The notes beneath the pieces were generated by a model. That model did not search any database, was not told the DNA's origin, and saw nothing but the letters and a program-made list of their open reading frames with translations. DNA of 64,000 nt from positions 1-64,000 of the forward strand of contig JADFHN010000010.1 of assembly GCA_022567155.1 (NCBI GenBank), in the 5' to 3' direction. Below are positions 63,535 to 64,000 of the stretch, in pieces (position 1 is the stretch's first letter; the number at the start of each line of letters is the position of its first letter). The stretch is from Bacteroidota bacterium. GTDB taxonomy: Bacteria > Bacteroidota > Bacteroidia > Cytophagales > Cyclobacteriaceae. The position numbers and the translations under genes were made by a program.

Positions 63535-64000
63535 TTGAAAATTTGTCGATTTCTTATATTGACGGGTATTCTTATTATACCAATTCTTAGTGCTGCTCAG
63601 GACGGTAACAGGAGCAGCTCTGATGAAAGAATTAGAAGGAAACAAGAAAGGGATTCCGTAAAGGCCACCAAAAACCTCAGGTATAGTTTTTTTGCAGGGC
63701 CTGGCGCCTCCCCTGAGTTGGGATTTGTCATTGGTACGGCAAACCTTTTTTCATTCAAAACCAACCCGAAGGATACAGTAATTCAACGGTCATCAATAAC
63801 GGTAAGTCTTGCCTATGGTACTGTTGGCGCCTTTGTTTTGAATTCGAGGGGAAGGATTTTTTATGACCAAGACAGGTTTCGGATATTTTTCAGAACAAAA
63901 TTAAAAATTATGCCCGATCATTATTTTGGAATAGGATACGATGCCGGAAGGAACACACCCAAAGGTGAGATGACTACGGCTTATCAGAAATTATATTGGG
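63535..64000 (+). CDS. Outer-membrane surface-antigen-type barrel protein, 5' part
   Basis: An open frame of 155 codons runs off the window edge. It begins with TTG at 63535 directly after a stop codon, with a signal peptide (KICRFLILTGILIIPILSAAQ). A charged linker (SSSDERIRRKQERDSVKATKN) leads into barrel-like strands (YSFFAGPGASPELGFVIGTANLFSF, ITVSLAYGTVGAFVLNSRGRIFYD, RIFFRTKLKIMPDHYFGIGYDAG). The pattern resembles the BamA/TamA surface-antigen family without POTRA domains at the start. Complete length and function are not visible. Confidence 0.6.
   Translation, partial: MKICRFLILTGILIIPILSAAQDGNRSSSDERIRRKQERDSVKATKNLRYSFFAGPGASPELGFVIGTANLFSFKTNPKDTVIQRSSITVSLAYGTVGAFVLNSRGRIFYDQDRFRIFFRTKLKIMPDHYFGIGYDAGRNTPKGEMTTAYQKLYW

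Overview
The window looks like a chromosomal segment of a free-living Bacteroidota bacterium, most likely of the order Cytophagales. The evidence is Bacteroidota-type promoters (-7 element TAnnTTTG, with a -33 TTG/TTTG element 19 bases upstream at two sites), few Shine-Dalgarno sequences, a CarboxypepD-TonB receptor, secreted and lipoprotein hydrolases, a KDO (lipopolysaccharide core sugar) locus, a YpdA-type bacillithiol-associated reductase and PadR/FtsX-permease pairs. I saw no tRNA, rRNA, CRISPR array, phage or intact insertion sequence. Species-level identity is not claimed.

Layout. 1-13.5 kb holds the start of an ECF sigma factor, a TrpB2-type tryptophan synthase beta chain, a Fic protein with a repeat array over its start codon, a lipoprotein pullulanase, an M20 amidohydrolase, and a reverse-strand series of TonB receptor, zinc metalloprotease and hypothetical protein, then a Ca2+/Na+ antiporter. 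13.8-24 kb is a compact heme cluster: hemH-hemG leave leftwards and hemA-C-D-B-L-E-N rightwards from one divergent promoter region, covering every step from glutamyl-tRNA to protoheme. 24-33 kb holds an M28 peptidase, a 746-base gap with a 12-bp-phased DnaA-box array followed by a candidate structured RNA with its own promoter and terminator, a beta-barrel protein, a MITE-like element, a SnoaL-like protein, an eIF2B-like protein, a two-gene GMC oxidoreductase operon, a repeat-rich gap and ypdA.

33-43 kb is an L-rhamnose utilisation locus: a secreted GH78 rhamnosidase, a small cytosolic protein, an NCS1-type permease, a 56-residue membrane protein, a bifunctional aldolase/dehydrogenase, an isomerase and a kinase. 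43-45.6 kb is a KDO locus in which kdsA and a KdsC-like phosphatase flank a transaldolase fused to two CBS domains. I propose this fusion as a candidate source or regulator of arabinose 5-phosphate.

45.6-57 kb is a rearranged stretch: a peroxiredoxin-like protein, a subtilase, a methyltransferase broken by two in-frame stops, a dead PadR copy, a GT39 enzyme, two paralogous plug-only lipoproteins, a class III cyclase, and a live PadR-permease pair. Several short pieces are duplicated within it. 57-64 kb holds an IorAB-type molybdenum oxidoreductase, a deiodinase-like/EF-hand fusion, a double GNAT, a truncated TPR protein and the start of an outer-membrane barrel protein. All functions are read from sequence motifs without database searches.
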